Part shown: piece after piece, positions 43,149 through 52,197 of the stretch
Layout of the letters: each line of letters opens with the position of its first letter
Position numbering within the stretch: position 1 is the first letter of the stretch
Source: Desulfitobacterium hafniense DCB-2
GTDB lineage: Bacteria > Bacillota > Desulfitobacteriia > Desulfitobacteriales > Desulfitobacteriaceae
Length of the DNA: 64,000 nt
Direction: 5' to 3'
Assembly: GCF_000021925.1 (NCBI RefSeq)
Contig: NC_011830.1
Location: 5,181,001-5,245,000 of the forward strand
The notes under the pieces: model-generated
What the model saw: the letters and a program-made list of their open reading frames with translations, nothing else
What the model was told of the DNA's origin: nothing
The model's database searches: none
Translations under genes and position numbers: made by a program

Positions 43149-45695
43149 TTAAAAATGTTCCAGAACGGTCCGGCTGATGATTTCATCCTGAACCTCTTTG
43201 CACAATTCCACGAAGTAGGCGCTGTATCCAGCCACCCGAATGATGAGATCCCGATATTTATCCGGTTCGATTTGAGCCCGTTTCAGGACTTCATTATCCA
43301 CATAGCTGAATTGCATCTGGCCATTGCCGAGGATGGAGGCTGTTCTGAGCAAGGTGATCAGGCCGTTTTCCCCTTCCGGGGTTTCCAGAATACCGCGCAA
43401 TAGTTTAAAATTATGAACCATGCCGATATTCATGGACTCGACGCTCAGCTTACTGACGGATTTGATGATGGCGGTGGGTCCAAACTTATCCGCACCCTGG
43501 GTGGGACTGATTCCGTCGGACAGCGGTGTCCAGGCCAGTCGGCCGTTGGGGGTAGCGCCCGTGATTTCACCGATGGGAGTGTTGTTGGAGATGGAAAGGG
43601 TGCCATGGGTGAAATGTGAGAAGAGCATTTTAAAGGAATTGTGCACCCGTTCGGTCCAAATGATCAGATCTGAAGCAATTAAATCGGCATAATCATCATC
43701 ATTTCCGTATTTCGGCGCATTCAGACAATCGGTCCGCAATGCTTCATAGCCTTCAAAATTGGCATTGAGAGCATCCCTGATTTGTTTCAGAGTGTACTTC
43801 TTTTCTTCAAAGACCAGCTTTTTGATGGCCGCCATGGAGTCTGCATAGGTTCCCAGGCCGGAGAAGATCAATCCGGGACCAAAATTGATCCGGGCTCCAC
43901 CGCTTGTCACATCCGTCCCCTTTTCCATACAGCCTTCCACCAGCAGGGACATCAGGGGTTTGGGAACAAGCTCTTTATGAACACGCTGACTGATGATGGT
44001 ACCAATGGCTGATAAGCGAATAATGTTCTCTATTTGTTGCTTGCAGGCGGCATCAAATTCTTCATAAGTCTTGAAGTTATCGAGATCGCCGGTGTCAAGA
44101 CCTTCCATCGTGCCCCGCCATTTCATGACCCCGCGGTTCAGAACAAATTCGATGGCGATAGGCCATTGAGTATAGCCGGTGGAAGTCCACTGATAGATAC
44201 CGCCGGATTTCTGAGGTTCCACACAGCCCATCAGGCAATAATCCCGGGAATCTTCGATGCTGAAGCCTTTGGCCAGCATCATTTTGATATGACTGTCATC
44301 AAAGTGGCAGGCGGGGAATCCCAATCCGGCTTTCACCACTTCCACAATCTTTTTCAGATACCTTTGGGGGGATTGATTATGAATCCGGCAGGCCAGGGAG
44401 GGCTGATACATCTTGGTAAAACGAACGGCATCCATGATCAGATAGGTCAGCTCGTTGGTAGCATCCCCTCCGGTTCGCTTCTGCCCCCCTACAGTACAGT
44501 TGATGAAGGGTTGATAACCGGCGAAATATTTGGCGCCCTGTTCGCTGGACAGCCACATCACTTCCGAGCATTTGATCAGGAAACAACTCATCAATTCGAA
44601 GGCTTCCAGCTTGTTGAGCCGGCCGGCATCCATATCGGCCTTGAACATGGGGTAGATATATTGATCCAAACGTCCCAGAGAAATGCCTGTCTGGTTCTCT
44701 TCAACGACAAACAGCGATTCCAGGGTCCAAATCGATTGGAGAGCCTCATGGAAAGTACGGGGCGGATTAGCGGGAACCCAGGTCAAAACATCAGCGATCT
44801 TGTGCAATTCTTGCTTCCGTACAGAATCCACTTCCCGGTCGGCTGATTCCCGGGCATAATCGGAAAGCCGCCGAGCATAAGCCAGAATACCGTCGCAAGC
44901 CTCAATCTCCGCTTTATAGAAGTAAATCTTGTCGATATCCTCCGGGTTTTCCATGGACAACCTGCTCAATCTGTCCTCTGCTTCTTGTCGTACTCCTTTG
45001 ATCCCTTTTTTAATCAGGATCACATCATATCCGGGAGCAGTATCACCGCCGCCGTTGATCTGATGGTAGGAAAGATCACTGACAAAGGACTCCCCGGAAA
45101 AGGACCAGATCCCGGCATCTTCGTATTGTTTCTGACAAATCTCATCCACGCTTTTCCCTTCCCAGAAAGGGAAGATTTCTTCCCGGAGGATGCGCTTATC
45201 TTCTTCACTGATTTGGAAGGGATCCTGGGGCCGGGTGGCCATGGTATCCAATTCATCCCTTACCCATCTCCAGGCAATATCCGGTGAAAAAGCACCGGCC
45301 CGCGGTTTTCCGCAAGGATGCCCCACAATAAGCTCGTCTTTTTGAATAAGGAGGGGGGCTGTCTCACAGGCTCTCCTGAAACACTTGGCCCGGAGCAGAA
45401 TCTTTGGTAAACCGGGATTTTCCCTGGTTACTTCTGTGAATGCTCTGGCCCGATCGATGCTGACACTGGGTTTGGCTTGCAAATAGACTGTGCGCAGATT
45501 GTTTAAACGCGGTGTAAGGCCGGTGATTTCCCCTTCGTACACGGGGGACTTCCTCTCCTGGTACGCCGGGGATGGGGAATTTGCCGCCAGTTCTTTGGAG
45601 ATCTCCTGAAATAGTTTCATAACAATAGCTGTTTCTTCTGGGGATAAGTTCTTAGTTACATCGGCAAATTTTGCCGAAAATTCTTTGCTATCCAT
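43149..45695 (-). CDS. cutC: Choline trimethylamine-lyase (glycyl radical enzyme)
   Basis: An 848-residue glycyl radical enzyme. The thiyl Cys491 and Glu493 lie in MGCVEPQ, and the radical Gly823 in RVAGYSAYF. Against the Desulfovibrio CutC, which from memory uses C489, E491 and G821, the offset is +2. At the same offset the choline pocket residues also match: Tyr210, Asp218, Phe397, Thr504 and Tyr508. All these are seen in the sequence, which makes choline a strong call over diol or taurine-type substrates. It splits choline to trimethylamine and acetaldehyde. This is the short form without the long N-terminal extension of some CutCs. Confidence 0.95.
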   Translation of the reverse strand: MDSKEFSAKFADVTKNLSPEETAIVMKLFQEISKELAANSPSPAYQERKSPVYEGEITGLTPRLNNLRTVYLQAKPSVSIDRARAFTEVTRENPGLPKILLRAKCFRRACETAPLLIQKDELIVGHPCGKPRAGAFSPDIAWRWVRDELDTMATRPQDPFQISEEDKRILREEIFPFWEGKSVDEICQKQYEDAGIWSFSGESFVSDLSYHQINGGGDTAPGYDVILIKKGIKGVRQEAEDRLSRLSMENPEDIDKIYFYKAEIEACDGILAYARRLSDYARESADREVDSVRKQELHKIADVLTWVPANPPRTFHEALQSIWTLESLFVVEENQTGISLGRLDQYIYPMFKADMDAGRLNKLEAFELMSCFLIKCSEVMWLSSEQGAKYFAGYQPFINCTVGGQKRTGGDATNELTYLIMDAVRFTKMYQPSLACRIHNQSPQRYLKKIVEVVKAGLGFPACHFDDSHIKMMLAKGFSIEDSRDYCLMGCVEPQKSGGIYQWTSTGYTQWPIAIEFVLNRGVMKWRGTMEGLDTGDLDNFKTYEEFDAACKQQIENIIRLSAIGTIISQRVHKELVPKPLMSLLVEGCMEKGTDVTSGGARINFGPGLIFSGLGTYADSMAAIKKLVFEEKKYTLKQIRDALNANFEGYEALRTDCLNAPKYGNDDDYADLIASDLIIWTERVHNSFKMLFSHFTHGTLSISNNTPIGEITGATPNGRLAWTPLSDGISPTQGADKFGPTAIIKSVSKLSVESMNIGMVHNFKLLRGILETPEGENGLITLLRTASILGNGQMQFSYVDNEVLKRAQIEPDKYRDLIIRVAGYSAYFVELCKEVQDEIISRTVLEHF

Positions 45696-45741
45696 CCTTT
45701 GCCCTCCCTTTAGTTATTGGCTCCCTTTTATTCATTGACTT

Positions 45742-47283
45742 TTAAGCATTTCTATAAGGTAAAAGCTGTTCCAACAATGTTTCCAACAGCTCGTTGAGGT
45801 CCTGGGTTCTTTCCTTAGGGTAACCGGGGCCGGGGCAAAGACTTCCGTTCAGCCCCGTTAGCCTCGTTAATCCTGCTGATTCTGATGATCCTACCGATTC
45901 AGCCTGCACACCACAGGTTATATCCTCCAATTTCCTTACCCCATAGCCCACCTTGCGGATGTTAATCAAATTCAGCGGTGAGACATTATCTGAAGTGAAT
46001 CCGCCGCCCACTGCACCGCAGCCAAGGGTCAAGGCCGGGAAGAGATTGGTTGTCCCTCCGATTCCTCCCAAAGTGGCGGGGGTATTCACAAGTACTCTCG
46101 ATACGGGTTTTTTCAGGGCGAATTCCCTGATTACCTGCTCATTCCGTGAATGAATGACGAGGGTATGCCCCCGGCCATCGTTGAGGAGCAGTTCGATACA
46201 CTTTTCACAGGCGTTGAACCAATCCTTCTCCACATAAAAAGCCAATACCGGACAGAGTTTTTCTTTAGCATAAGGGTTAGTTGGTGAGACAAATTTTTGT
46301 TCAGAAATGAGAACCTTGGTATTTTCCGAAACGGTGATACCGATTTTCCTGGCCAGCTCCACAGCCGATTTACCGACGATGTCCGGATTGACGCTGCCGT
46401 CAGGGCGCAGAAAGAGCTTGCCGAGTTGCTCCGCTTCCTCTTCGGACAGAAAGTAGCCGCCATTCCCCCTGAGTTCCTGTCTTACTTCGTCGGCAATGCA
46501 TTCCTCAGCTACAACGGATTGTTCTGAGGCCGACACGATGCCGTGATCAAAGGTTCTGCTGGTAATAATGTCTGCTACCGCCTGTTTTATGTCGGCTGAA
46601 CGCTCTATAAAGGCCGGGCCGTTCCCAGGTCCGCCATAAATAGTCGGTTTTCCGGCGGCATAAGCTGCTTTGACCAGCTTGGGCACTCCTGTAACGATGA
46701 TCAGGGCTGTATCCTTATGATTCATCAGTCCCAGTGTCCCTTCAAGGGCCTGGGTTCTCTGATAGCCAATGGCCCCGCAAGGCAGTCCGCTGGCTTCAGC
46801 GGTCCGCACCAGTATCTCCAGCACTCTTCTGGTGGTCTTTTTCGCTTTGGGATGAGGTGAAAAAACAATGGCATTGCCTGATTTGATAGCAATTAAGGTT
46901 TTATAGATGGCGGTGGATACAGGGTTGGTGGAAGGAAGCAAAGCGACAATGACTCCCACGGGTACACCCACATCCAGGGTCTGATTCTCTTTATCTTCGG
47001 CAATAATGCCGACAACTTTCATCTTCCTGATTTTCTTACAGAGAAAATCACTGGCAAAAATATTTTTGATATATTTGTCCTGCCATTTTCCGAATCCCGT
47101 TTCTTCGTGGGACATCATAGCCAGCTCCCGGGCGTATTTCACCACTTCCCCAGCCATACGCTCCACAATCCGGTCCAGCTTTTCCTGGGAAAAGGTGGCC
47201 AAAGCTTTCTGCGCTTCACGGGCGTTTTCGATCAGAATCCGTGCTTCTTGAATTGCAAGCAAATCATTGTCCATTCGATTCAT
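45742..47283 (-). CDS. Aldehyde dehydrogenase homologue lacking the catalytic cysteine
   Basis: A 513-residue homologue of the acylating dehydrogenase at 33617-35104, aligned without gaps at the active site: FDHGIVSASEQ against FDNGTICASEQ. The catalytic cysteine is Ser251 (codon TCG, 46531-46533). NAD-binding and PSTNPVST motifs are kept. A linker rich in Ser/Gly and a C-terminal amphipathic helix (DLNELLETLLEQLLPYR) look like a shell-targeting peptide. It may be a structural or regulatory partner, or have other chemistry. It lies directly upstream of cutC, so it is not a drifting duplicate. Confidence 0.9.
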   Translation of the reverse strand: MNRMDNDLLAIQEARILIENAREAQKALATFSQEKLDRIVERMAGEVVKYARELAMMSHEETGFGKWQDKYIKNIFASDFLCKKIRKMKVVGIIAEDKENQTLDVGVPVGVIVALLPSTNPVSTAIYKTLIAIKSGNAIVFSPHPKAKKTTRRVLEILVRTAEASGLPCGAIGYQRTQALEGTLGLMNHKDTALIIVTGVPKLVKAAYAAGKPTIYGGPGNGPAFIERSADIKQAVADIITSRTFDHGIVSASEQSVVAEECIADEVRQELRGNGGYFLSEEEAEQLGKLFLRPDGSVNPDIVGKSAVELARKIGITVSENTKVLISEQKFVSPTNPYAKEKLCPVLAFYVEKDWFNACEKCIELLLNDGRGHTLVIHSRNEQVIREFALKKPVSRVLVNTPATLGGIGGTTNLFPALTLGCGAVGGGFTSDNVSPLNLINIRKVGYGVRKLEDITCGVQAESVGSSESAGLTRLTGLNGSLCPGPGYPKERTQDLNELLETLLEQLLPYRNA

Positions 47284-47337
47284 TCTTTATCCCCCTTTCC
47301 ACTTGAGGATTGAATAGCACCAGCAAAACTGCACTGT

Positions 47338-47643
47338 TTACCAGTCAATAAGGTGTTTGGCCACAATTTTCTCCACATCGGGATGGGGTCTGGCAATCAC
47401 ATTGGTGCTATAAATTTGGCCCACCTTGCTGGCTGCGGCGATGCCGGCCTCTACCGCCGTTCTCACTGCCCCCACATCGCCGCGGACAACCACGGAGATC
47501 AGACCTGAGGCCACATTCTCATAACCCACCAATTCCACTTCTGCAGCCTTGCACATAGCATCCGCAGCTTCCAGCACCGAAACCAGACCATAGGTCTCTA
47601 TAAACCCTAATGCATCATTTCTCTCCACGGGGTATTCCTCCAA
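47338..47643 (-). CDS. Hexameric BMC shell protein
   Basis: A 101-residue single-BMC protein (ALGFIETYGLVSVLEAADAM, VVVRGDVGAVRTAVEAG, NVIARPHPDVE). It has a short N-terminal extension and a different pore loop (ENVASG) from the 32666 copy, so pore selectivity may differ. Second gene of the choline locus, 11 bases after the first shell gene. Confidence 0.95.
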   Translation of the reverse strand: MEEYPVERNDALGFIETYGLVSVLEAADAMCKAAEVELVGYENVASGLISVVVRGDVGAVRTAVEAGIAAASKVGQIYSTNVIARPHPDVEKIVAKHLIDW

Positions 47644-47654
47644 AACCTTCAGTG

Positions 47655-47951
47655 TTAAGCATCGATATCATGCCGTGAAACAATCTTGCCCACCCGGCTG
47701 ACAGGACGCGGCATAACATGAGCAGCCGTCAGTTCTCCAATTGCTGCGGCGGCCGCTGCACCTTTTTCTACCGCCGATCTCACTGCGGCCACATCGCCCT
47801 TCACCATCACGGTAACAAGTCCTGAGCCGATATTTTCATAGGAAACAAGCACTACATCTGCAGTTTTGCACATGACATCCGCTGCTTCAATGGCCGGTAC
47901 CATTCCCCGGGTTTCAATAAGTCCTAATGCTTCTTCGCCAAAGTACTCCAT
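47655..47951 (-). CDS. Hexameric BMC shell protein, first gene of locus
   Basis: A 98-residue single-BMC protein (ALGLIETRGMVPAIEAADVM, VMVKGDVAAVRSAVEKG, HVMPRPVSRVG). The pore loop reads ENIGSG. GAGGAGC precedes the ATG. As the first gene of the choline microcompartment locus it marks the likely transcription start, with a candidate promoter about 100 bases upstream. Confidence 0.95.
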   Translation of the reverse strand: MEYFGEEALGLIETRGMVPAIEAADVMCKTADVVLVSYENIGSGLVTVMVKGDVAAVRSAVEKGAAAAAAIGELTAAHVMPRPVSRVGKIVSRHDIDA

Positions 47952-48055
47952 AAATTGCTCCTCTTTTTATAATGTTAAACCCGTTGGTACTTTTCAGCTT
48001 ATTTGCCCGAATTTTGTTCAATATTAAGTTGTGTAGGATTGCACATGTTACTTTT

Positions 48056-48108
48056 ATTATAGTGCCTACCGGGATAACTGTAATATACTAAACACTTATA
48101 CGGGATAT
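48056..48108 (-). promoter_or_regulatory. Candidate promoter and LysR-type site for choline locus
   Basis: On the minus strand TATAAT (48056-48061) lies 16 bases after TTACAG (48078-48083). Just upstream is a TATA-N9-TATA inverted-repeat-like site (48092-48108), of the kind LysR proteins bind. The -35 match is poor, so activator dependence is plausible. Confidence 0.4.
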
Positions 48109-48141
48109 AATCGGAGGTGTAGCACCGGCGGAGAGTGAAAA

Positions 48142-48178
48142 AAGCGGCTATCAGAAACGAAAGCCCTGATAGCCGCTT
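48142..48178 (-). terminator. Terminator of BCCT transporter gene
   Basis: Stem AAGCGGCTATCAG (48142-48154) with its complement at 48166-48178; a T-run follows on the minus strand. It separates the transporter from the choline locus. Confidence 0.88.
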
Positions 48179-48204
48179 AGTTAAGTTGCAGGAATTAATT
48201 ATGA

Positions 48205-49797
48205 TTAGTCTTCTTCCGGATAATCGATAACCTGGACTTCTTTTTCTTTGCCGAAATCCTCCTTAAGCCACTTGCATAAGGACATCCCTAAGATAACGAT
48301 AATAATTATAGTAGGTACGCTGGTGGCAACAGAGGAGAGCTGCACTACCGGTAATCCGCCCACCGTCATGATCGCCACTCCGATCACAGCCAAGGCTGAA
48401 CACCAGAAAAGTCTGGTCCAGCGGGGGGATTCCTGATCATTCTTAACCTCTTTGCACGCGATCATGGAAATAATATAGGCATTGGAATCGATGGTCGTAG
48501 CCTGGAAAATAAGCATTACAAATAAGAAATAGGGAATCACTATGGCCGTTAAGGGCAAGGTATTTAGAACTTGGGTGATCATTGCCCCGCCACCGAACTC
48601 AGCCAAAGTCTGATCAAGGGCCACTCCTTGATTAAGCTGAAGATCGACTGCATAGCCACCAAATACCAAGAAGAACAGTGAACAGCCGATGGTGGTTACG
48701 ATCATCATATTGACAACAACATTTCTGATCGTTCTCCCCCTGGAGATTCTGGCCACGAATAATCCGAAGTACATGGCCCATGCAGCCCACCAGGCCCAAT
48801 AAAATACTGTCCAGTCCTGAGGAAAGCCTGATTTGGTAATTGGATCTGTATACAAACTCATCCGTAAAAAGTTAGTCGCCCAAACCCCTATGCTGTCAAC
48901 ATACATGGATAACATAAACAGCGTGGGGCCTACAAGCATCACAAAAGCCAGTAATCCCATACAGAGCCAACTGTTTAATTCCGATAATTTCTTAATGCCG
49001 CTATTTAACCCTGAGTAAGCACTATAGCCAAATACCGCCGAAATCACCAGGGTGACCCCAACTTTTACCGTCATAGAATCCTCGACACCCAGCATATTGG
49101 CGGTTACCGCTGATATCATGGGGACAACCGTTCCTAAGGTGGTTCCTAATCCGCCTACCAGACCGATAATAACAAAGATATCGATAACTCTGCCCAGCCA
49201 GCCGTCAACCCGGTCTCCCAATATTCCCCGGCAAGCATAGCTTGGGTAAAAATAGGGCTTTTTCCTTACATAAATCATGTAAGCGAAGGCGATGGCTCCC
49301 GGGACAAAGATAGCCCAGGCTGAAATACCCCAGTGAAATATTCCATAAGCAAGAGAGAATTGGGCAGCTTGCGCTGAAAATGCCTCACCCCAGTAAGGAG
49401 GCCACTTAAGATAAAAGATAGGCTCAGCCATGGTCCAATAAACCAGCCCTGCTCCCACACCGCCTGTGAACATCATCGATATCCAGCTGAAGTTTGAGAA
49501 TTGAGGTTTATCATCGGGTCCACCCAATTTGACATTGCCATATCTGCCAAAAGCCAACCACAGTGAAAATATGACGCAACCCAAAGCAAATAATAACCAT
49601 AACCAGTCCATTCTATAGGTGATCGCTTTCAATGCGGCTGCAACAAAGGGCTGTAGTTCTGTGCCAAAAATCATCATCGGGGCATATAGCGCCACACATA
49701 AGATAGCGCTGCCCCAGAAAACAACAGGATTAATACGAGCATCTACACTCTTGGATTTGGGTATTTTCTCCAGCTTCTCTTGTAACAAGTTTTTCAC
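48205..49797 (-). CDS. BCCT-family choline/betaine/carnitine transporter
   Basis: A 530-residue carrier with twelve hydrophobic segments and the BCCT core GGVGAGLVYWTMAEP (about 112-126), plus WTVFYWAWWAAWAMYFGLFVARISRGRTIR in the conserved TM8 region (written across two halves: WTVFYWAWWAAWAMYFG then LFVARISRGRTIR). The family moves choline, glycine betaine or carnitine. Its place between the choline locus and the phosphodiesterase gene supports choline or betaine uptake. Ion coupling cannot be settled; the glycine motif differs from sodium-coupled BetP. It has its own terminator. Confidence 0.93.
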   Translation of the reverse strand: MKNLLQEKLEKIPKSKSVDARINPVVFWGSAILCVALYAPMMIFGTELQPFVAAALKAITYRMDWLWLLFALGCVIFSLWLAFGRYGNVKLGGPDDKPQFSNFSWISMMFTGGVGAGLVYWTMAEPIFYLKWPPYWGEAFSAQAAQFSLAYGIFHWGISAWAIFVPGAIAFAYMIYVRKKPYFYPSYACRGILGDRVDGWLGRVIDIFVIIGLVGGLGTTLGTVVPMISAVTANMLGVEDSMTVKVGVTLVISAVFGYSAYSGLNSGIKKLSELNSWLCMGLLAFVMLVGPTLFMLSMYVDSIGVWATNFLRMSLYTDPITKSGFPQDWTVFYWAWWAAWAMYFGLFVARISRGRTIRNVVVNMMIVTTIGCSLFFLVFGGYAVDLQLNQGVALDQTLAEFGGGAMITQVLNTLPLTAIVIPYFLFVMLIFQATTIDSNAYIISMIACKEVKNDQESPRWTRLFWCSALAVIGVAIMTVGGLPVVQLSSVATSVPTIIIIVILGMSLCKWLKEDFGKEKEVQVIDYPEED

Positions 49798-50059
49798 CCT
49801 TTCTTGTGATTTAATCTGAGAACCGGGTTTAAGAAGATAAGTCAGCTGATAAATTCCACGTGTCTATCTATAGTATGTGTTATGAAAGCAAAATCCTTGG
49901 TTATTACCTTATTGGTATTTCAGGTCCGTGAAAAACAATCCTATGCCGATGCCCGCTAAGAGCCCTGGGTTATCCGCTTTAGTATCGCTATGCTTACCTC
50001 CTTTTTAAAGATTAAACAGAAATTTGCTATCTTTCACACATAACTTATAGCAAAAATAG
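49798..50059 (-). promoter_or_regulatory. Leader/promoter region of BCCT gene
   Basis: 262 bases upstream of the transporter gene. It contains AAAGGAGGT at about 49998-50006 (minus strand) but no start codon behind it; a short open frame follows (through about 49914) that would encode a GIGIGLFFTDLKYQ tail. No clear promoter boxes were fixed. Confidence 0.35.
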
Positions 50060-50126
50060 GGGGCTGTTGTAAAACGTTAAGAGAAAAGTGTACGGCGACA
50101 GGTTCTTTTAACATTGCAACAGCCCC
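50060..50126 (-). terminator. Terminator of second phosphodiesterase gene
   Basis: Stem GGGGCTGTTG (50060-50069) with CAACAGCCCC (50117-50126), extended inside by partial pairing; on the minus strand it is followed by TATTTTTG. Confidence 0.75.
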
Positions 50127-50139
50127 TGGTCAATTCAAT

Positions 50140-52188
50140 CTAAATATCTTCGGAGAAAATCTGATAAATTGGGGCCCCTTCGCATTGGGCAGGGAACCGC
50201 AATCCGAGCAGTACGGAAACTGAAGGTGCTACATCAACTTGGCGGATGACCCGCTCTGTGGTAAATCCTGATTTAATACCACTGCCGGCCGCCACGAAAA
50301 TGGGGGAAACAGATGTTTCGAAATATCCTTCGGAAGTGGAGATGCTATCTCCATGCAATCGGTTGTATCCTTCTTCGATGGAGAAGAAAATATCACCGCA
50401 CTCCGGGCCATTGGTGCCGATCAGCACAGCATCCTTATTTCTCAGGCAGATGCCGACCACACGCTTGCCGGTTCTCTCATCCCGGTAGTTATACAAATCG
50501 GAGATGAGCTGCTCCTCTAAATCATACTTATCTTTCGGATCCACAATCCCGTATTTATCCCGGCCCTTAAGATTGATATAAATGTAGTTGCTGCGGATCT
50601 GGACAGCCCTGGTTTTTTCCCAATCCACTTCTCTGAGGGAGTTGCCGTTTTCATCTTTTTTCATGACGGTGTAACCCAGATCTTCCATGACCTTGGTGTT
50701 AAGGCCGCCGTATTCTCCCAGAATGGGAGGTACGTTTTCCCCAACAATCAGACCATGATCACTGACGATCAGCACTGTCCAGCCCTCGTCCAGCAGATGA
50801 AGGAATTCCCCGAAATAATCGTCGGTTTGGGTATAGAACTTTTCGATGAACCCTTGGTAAACTACTTCATCTGTGTGATCCCATGGCGGCAGGGTCTTGC
50901 CCAGATGCCATAACTGGTGACCGGCACAATCGATATTATGAAGATGGGAGAATACGACTTCATACCCTTTTTCTTTAATGCAATGATTGAGACAATCTGC
51001 CTGCCACTTATCGTAGATTGCCCAGGAAGGTTCAAAGATTTCCCGAACCAATTCAGCATCTTCTCCGCCAATCAGGCTGACCGGCGGGACATGACCGACA
51101 TTGTTCACAATATCCTGATAAAGGTCTTTGGTATGCCATAATTGATCATTGCTGATATCAAGAGCATTGCTGATCCAGACTCTCACGTTATTACCCGCCG
51201 GATCAAGTTCTAAGATCTTCATGGAACGGCAGGCAGGTTTAGTGACTTCTTTTTTGGTCACATCATCAATAATGCCTGTTACCATTTTGTCTTTCTCTAA
51301 AATAACGATGGGCTGTTCCGCTTTTTTGTTCTTGTAAACAGCTACTCGATCGTATTCTCCGTTTTCATTCTTGAGAATCAAAGCAGGGCGTCTTACGATA
51401 CCGCCGGAGGTCAGAATCGTGAATTCTTTAGCTCCTTCCGGGGCATTGCTCCAGCCTGTCGCCTCCTTGAGAGGAGAGTTGACAATATCATAGGCTACTT
51501 TACTGCCGATCACCACTTCGGTATCTTCATCATCCATGACATAGGTACGGATTTCACCGCCTTGGCGGGCAGTATCACCCCACCAAAGTTCCATCATTTC
51601 ATCATCGACTTCATCATCCAAAGTATCTTCCAAATCCGTAATAATGCAGCCTACCCCTGCCGGCTTATCTACTCTTGGTGCATAGCGGACTTCTTTAATC
51701 TCCGGTGAGGCTACAATGACTTTTTCCCAGTCAAGCTGGGCAACACCCATGTTGACAGAACCGGGCTGGGTACCATCGACCACACTTAAATTTTCACTGT
51801 GGGAGGTTGGGGGCCAGGAGCTCCCCGGCCAATGCCAGACCAGAGTCTTCAGGCCGGCTTCAGAAGTAATATTCCAGATTTGTTCTGCAGTGCAATTGCG
51901 GGAGTCCATATTGTAAACCACCGCGTCCAGGCTTTCCGGCGATTGTCTCCAATAACAGGTGATGCCGTGAGTTCCCGGATAAGCGCCTGTAGCAAGAGTC
52001 GTCCAACAAGGTGGTGTAATGGTTGGAATAGCTCCCAGAAGCTGTAAATCCTTTCTGGCTGATCCCTTGGCAATAAATTTTTCTAAATTAGGCATTTTCC
52101 CTTCAGCCAAGTATTTGCGACTAATTCTTGGGTCCATACCGTCGACCCCTAGCACCAATAGTTTATCGGTTAGTGCCGCTCTCTTCAT
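50140..52188 (-). CDS. Type I phosphodiesterase/nucleotide pyrophosphatase-like hydrolase (choline-side copy)
   Basis: A 682-residue paralogue of 6229-8211. Shared blocks are LGVDGMDP (metal Asp), AIPTITPPCWTTLATGAYPG-THGITC (nucleophile Thr), FSHLHNIDCAGH, VSDHG, YIYINLKGRDKYGIVDPKD and RVVGICLRN. There is no signal peptide. ATG 52188 is preferred, ten bases after AAGGAG, over ATG 52197, which is one base after it. It neighbours a BCCT carrier and a LysR gene; a cytoplasmic role on an imported phosphorylated or glycerophospho-choline compound is a fair guess. Confidence 0.85.
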   Translation of the reverse strand: MKRAALTDKLLVLGVDGMDPRISRKYLAEGKMPNLEKFIAKGSARKDLQLLGAIPTITPPCWTTLATGAYPGTHGITCYWRQSPESLDAVVYNMDSRNCTAEQIWNITSEAGLKTLVWHWPGSSWPPTSHSENLSVVDGTQPGSVNMGVAQLDWEKVIVASPEIKEVRYAPRVDKPAGVGCIITDLEDTLDDEVDDEMMELWWGDTARQGGEIRTYVMDDEDTEVVIGSKVAYDIVNSPLKEATGWSNAPEGAKEFTILTSGGIVRRPALILKNENGEYDRVAVYKNKKAEQPIVILEKDKMVTGIIDDVTKKEVTKPACRSMKILELDPAGNNVRVWISNALDISNDQLWHTKDLYQDIVNNVGHVPPVSLIGGEDAELVREIFEPSWAIYDKWQADCLNHCIKEKGYEVVFSHLHNIDCAGHQLWHLGKTLPPWDHTDEVVYQGFIEKFYTQTDDYFGEFLHLLDEGWTVLIVSDHGLIVGENVPPILGEYGGLNTKVMEDLGYTVMKKDENGNSLREVDWEKTRAVQIRSNYIYINLKGRDKYGIVDPKDKYDLEEQLISDLYNYRDERTGKRVVGICLRNKDAVLIGTNGPECGDIFFSIEEGYNRLHGDSISTSEGYFETSVSPIFVAAGSGIKSGFTTERVIRQVDVAPSVSVLLGLRFPAQCEGAPIYQIFSEDI

Positions 52189-52197
52189 AGATTTCAT

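Noticed and set aside
48061..48078. Sigma-54 promoter for the choline locus
   Set aside because: A GTGCC lies there but the matching -12 element at the right spacing is missing.
49914..50006. Short peptide frame after a strong AAAGGAGG on the minus strand
   Set aside because: No ATG, GTG or TTG start in frame; the tail is interesting but cannot be called a gene.
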